Assembly: GCA_003650255.1 (NCBI GenBank)
Contig: QMOP01000036.1
Location: forward strand, 1 to 9,566
DNA length: 9,566 bases
From: Caldisericota bacterium
Lineage (GTDB): Bacteria > CG03 > B21-G15
Direction of reading: 5' to 3'
Below the pieces are notes generated by a model. The model did not search any database and had not been told where the DNA came from. It saw only the letters and a list, made by a program, of their open reading frames with translations. Shown here one piece after another: positions 8,395 to 9,566 of this stretch (its first letter is position 1; each line of letters starts with the position of its first letter). The position numbers were made by a program, and so were the translations under genes.

Positions 8395-8438
8395 CTTTAA
8401 TCAAGTCGTAATCAAGAAGCAATCAAGATTTAATCAAT
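8395..8438 (-). promoter_or_regulatory. Four tandem 11-bp direct repeats, probable OmpR/PhoB-family operator
   Basis: Read on the minus strand, four units of exactly 11 bp lie head to tail: a 7-bp core CTTGATT (ATTGATT in the first unit) followed by a variable 4-bp spacer (AAAT, GCTT, ACGA, AAAG). On the plus strand AATCAAG begins at 8399, 8410 and 8421, and AATCAAT at 8432. PhoB boxes are known to be 11-bp tandem units (7-bp core plus 4 bp), one winged-helix monomer per unit. Four units fit two dimers. The last core ends 9 bp before a TATATT hexamer, close to the roughly 10-bp spacing in PhoB-activated promoters. The OmpR-type regulator encoded 70 bp upstream is the obvious candidate ligand. 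The core differs from PhoB's CTGTCAT, so this is not called a Pho box. Confidence 0.8.
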
Positions 8439-8449
8439 TTTTAAATAGA

Positions 8450-8477
8450 ATTATTAAACTGAATTTTATCTGGTCAA
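8450..8477 (-). promoter_or_regulatory. Alternative sigma70-like promoter upstream of the operator
   Basis: TTGACC (8477-8472), a 16-bp spacer, then AATAAT (8455-8450), each hexamer matching consensus at five of six positions. If used, transcription would start around 8443 and the 11-bp repeats would lie just downstream of the start, a position typical of repression. The DNA is very AT-rich here, so a chance match is quite possible. Confidence 0.3.
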
Positions 8478-8507
8478 AGATTTTTTAGGGGAAAACTTTT
8501 CAATAGT

Positions 8508-9194
8508 TTATAGCTCAAATCTATAACCTACTCCCTGTATATTTACAATCTTATGAGATACTGAGTGAAGTTTTTTGCGCAAATTATAAATATGGACTTC
8601 AATAGTATGAATTGCATATTCCGTGAACTCACAATTCCATATTGTTTCATAAATATACTCGTATTTCAATAATTGGCCACTCTTCTTTATAAATAAACAA
8701 AGTAAATCAAATTCTTTATTGGTTAAATTTTTTATTTCTCTTCCTTTTATTAAAACCTTCCTTTGACTTAAGTTGATATATACATCTCCACACTCCAAAA
8801 TTTCCTCATCTGTTTTCCCCATTACTCTTCTAAAGATATTCTTTATTCGAGCAAGTAACAACTTGGTATTAAATGGCTTAACTATATAGTCATCTGCACC
8901 TTCTTCTAAACCAGAAATTATATCATGTTCATTTTTATCTCTACCTGTAAGAAAAATTACTGGAATATGGGAAGTATGTCTATCGTTTTTGAGGAGTTGA
9001 AATATAGTAAATCCCTCTATATCGGGCAAACCTTTATCAAGAATAATCAAATCTGGTTTCGAAGTTTTTGCTTTTTTAAGTCCCACTCCTCCACTAGAAG
9101 CACATACAACAGAATAACCAGCTCTTACTAAAATTGTTTTAAGAAGCAACAAGATATCTGTATCATCATCGATAATTAAAATTTTAGCTTTCAC
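8508..9194 (-). CDS. OmpR/PhoB-family response regulator, 228 aa
   Basis: A two-component transcription factor of standard length. The receiver domain (about 1-120) has the acidic cluster D9-D10-D11, phosphoacceptor D53 in LDKGLPDIEGF, switch threonine T83 in IFLTGRD, Y103, and the conserved K106-P107 in YIVKPF, so all key phosphorylation residues are present. The C-terminal winged-helix DNA-binding domain (about 130-228) shows LTNKEFDLLCLFIKKSGQLL, the recognition-helix region HTIEVHIYNLRKKL, and the C-terminal hairpin IVNIQGVGYRFEL. The start is GTG at 9194. There is no other usual start codon before an in-frame TAA 13 codons upstream, and the SD is weak (AAGAAG). A cognate kinase is not in the window. 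The four 11-bp repeats just past its stop make the adjacent LTD/RHS operon its likely target; this is inferred from format and position. It has its own promoter with a palindromic operator. Confidence 0.96.
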   Translation of the reverse strand: MKAKILIIDDDTDILLLLKTILVRAGYSVVCASSGGVGLKKAKTSKPDLIILDKGLPDIEGFTIFQLLKNDRHTSHIPVIFLTGRDKNEHDIISGLEEGADDYIVKPFNTKLLLARIKNIFRRVMGKTDEEILECGDVYINLSQRKVLIKGREIKNLTNKEFDLLCLFIKKSGQLLKYEYIYETIWNCEFTEYAIHTIEVHIYNLRKKLHSVSHKIVNIQGVGYRFEL

Positions 9195-9356
9195 CTGTTG
9201 CTTCTTATTCCAATTAATAAAAGAAATTTAATGAAACCGTGAACCTCACTGAAGATGTGGGAAAGAAAAACTGTAAGTTCCTACATAAGAAGGAAAACTT
9301 CCTCAGGGCGGGCAAGAAAGAAACGGAGCAAACTCTTTTTACCTCCACTTCTCTCC
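9195..9356 (-). other. About 160-nt leader of the response-regulator transcript
   Basis: Unusually long for a regulator mRNA. It contains two small inverted repeats: 9291-9303 (AGGAA, 3-nt loop, TTCCT) and 9272-9285 (TGTA, 6-nt loop, TACA). It also has a full SD (GGAGGT, 9341-9346) far upstream of the regulator, which could pair with a downstream CTCC at about 9325-9328. No known riboswitch class is recognised. A short leader ORF listed separately uses that SD. The regulator's own SD is weak, so translational control in the leader is plausible but unproven. Confidence 0.4.
9281..9331 (-). CDS. Possible 16-residue leader peptide (TTG start)
   Basis: TTG at 9331 lies 9 nt after GGAGGT (9341-9346), and the frame runs 16 codons to TAG, reading LLRFFLARPEEVFLLM with the first residue decoded as Met. 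A competing frame from GTG 9348 runs 44 codons to 9214, but its SD would sit right at the predicted transcript 5' end. Neither product is recognised. The support is only the good SD and its place in a long leader, so chance is a real possibility. Confidence 0.2.
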   Translation of the reverse strand: MLRFFLARPEEVFLLM

Positions 9357-9362
9357 TGAGAA

Positions 9363-9391
9363 TTTATAACAAAACATTAGTCTAATGTCAA
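9363..9391 (-). promoter_or_regulatory. Strong sigma70-type promoter of the response-regulator gene
   Basis: A perfect TTGACA (9391-9386), a 17-bp spacer and TATAAA (9368-9363). Transcription is expected near 9356, giving a leader of about 160 nt before the GTG at 9194. It is the best promoter match in the window. Confidence 0.8.
9374..9388. promoter_or_regulatory. 15-bp perfect palindrome in the promoter spacer, probable repressor operator
   Basis: On the minus strand ACATTAG-A-CTAATGT, two perfect 7-bp half-sites around one base, overlapping the end of the -35 hexamer and most of the spacer. A bound protein would block RNA polymerase. The 7-1-7 layout is that of Fur/PerR-type boxes, but the half-site sequence is not the consensus of any family I can name with confidence, so the regulator is unassigned. 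Confidence 0.65.
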
Positions 9392-9566
9392 GAATTTTTT
9401 CCTGTCTTCGGAATAATAAAATTAGACTCCGGGAGAAAACATAATATTCTATTTTCCTTACGCGGAAAATAATCTATTTCTGAGCAAGAAAAGTTATCCA
9501 TGTAAAGCTTTTCATTATTTGTAGATGATGCAAAAATTAATCTTATTACTCTAAAAGAAAAACCAC
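9388..9566 (-). CDS. Possible 3' end of an upstream gene, partial, unrecognised
   Basis: A minus-strand frame is open from the window edge for 58 codons to TGA at 9390-9388. It begins GFSFRVIRLIFASST and ends IIPKTGKNS. Codon choice (AGA, AAT, GAA, few C-ending) resembles the confirmed genes. The stop overlaps the TTGACA of the regulator promoter, a neat gene boundary. At this AT content a 58-codon open frame by chance is uncommon but possible, and no motif is recognisable. If it is not coding, nothing else in these bases except a hairpin can be supported. Confidence 0.33.
   Translation of the reverse strand, partial: GFSFRVIRLIFASSTNNEKLYMDNFSCSEIDYFPRKENRILCFLPESNFIIPKTGKNS
9450..9471. repeat. 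Perfect 8-bp inverted repeat (hairpin)
   Basis: Plus strand TATTTTCC, 6-nt loop TTACGC, GGAAAATA. The stem is AT-rich and no T-run follows on either strand, so it is not a convincing terminator. It lies inside the possible partial reading frame at the right edge, about 60 bp upstream of the -35 box, and could also be a protein-binding dyad. Confidence 0.4.

Larger units (their letters stand above)
8333..8507. other. Intergenic region between the regulator and the LTD/FN3 gene
   Basis: This 175-bp AT-rich gap holds the direct-repeat operator, one probable and one possible promoter, and the SD of the downstream gene. No hairpin followed by a T-run is visible after the regulator's TAA, so no intrinsic terminator can be placed. 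Some read-through from the regulator into the operon is possible. Confidence 0.7.

Noticed and set aside
8395..8438. Classical Pho box
   Set aside because: The 11-bp format matches but the core is CTTGATT rather than CTGTCAT, and no phosphate-related gene is present.
8456..8507. Intrinsic terminator after the response regulator
   Set aside because: Only weak AT stems of about 5 bp are present and no stable stem is followed by a T-run on the minus strand.
9214..9348. 44-codon GTG frame in the leader as a gene
   Set aside because: Its SD would sit at the predicted transcript 5' end, the product is low-complexity Phe/Ser-rich, and it overlaps a better placed mini-ORF. Not strong enough to list as a gene.
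9195..9360. Known riboswitch (cyclic di-GMP or cobalamin type) in the leader
   Set aside because: Neither the conserved core bases nor the expected helices could be recognised on either strand.

Overview
The window holds three clear genes, all on the minus strand and read from right to left. They are an OmpR/PhoB-type response regulator (9194-8508), a 1,602-residue secreted multidomain protein (8332-3524), and the first 1,169 residues of an RHS/YD-repeat protein (3507 to base 1, running off the left edge). DNA is AT-rich, with AGA/AAT/GAA-rich codon use. The mosaic of lamin-tail (LTD), fibronectin type III (FN3) and FlgD-like domains, next to RHS proteins, is familiar from uncultivated Gram-negative-like candidate phyla such as Omnitrophica- or Elusimicrobia-type lineages. 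That placement is an inference. No rRNA, tRNA or housekeeping gene is present to fix the taxonomy.

Layout in the direction of transcription. Bases 9566-9388 hold a possible 3' end of another gene (58 codons, open from the window edge), whose stop overlaps a strong promoter. The promoter (TTGACA, 17-bp spacer, TATAAA) has a perfect 7-1-7 palindrome across its spacer and drives a leader of about 160 nt, then the response regulator with a GTG start. A 175-bp gap follows. It carries four tandem 11-bp units (core CTTGATT plus 4 bp), the classical format of an OmpR/PhoB-family operator, ending 9 bp before a TATATT -10 box. About 45 nt beyond that box is the start of the LTD/FN3/FlgD protein, and 16 bp after its stop codon the RHS gene begins with its own strong ribosome binding site.

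Inferred wiring: the regulator binds the four-repeat operator and controls a two-gene operon for two very large exported proteins. No histidine kinase is visible in the window. The RHS C-terminus lies outside it, so whether that protein is a polymorphic toxin, a wall-associated structural protein or an adhesin cannot be decided here. The most interesting signal is the untranslated operator, because it links a dedicated two-component regulator to a surface-protein/RHS operon.
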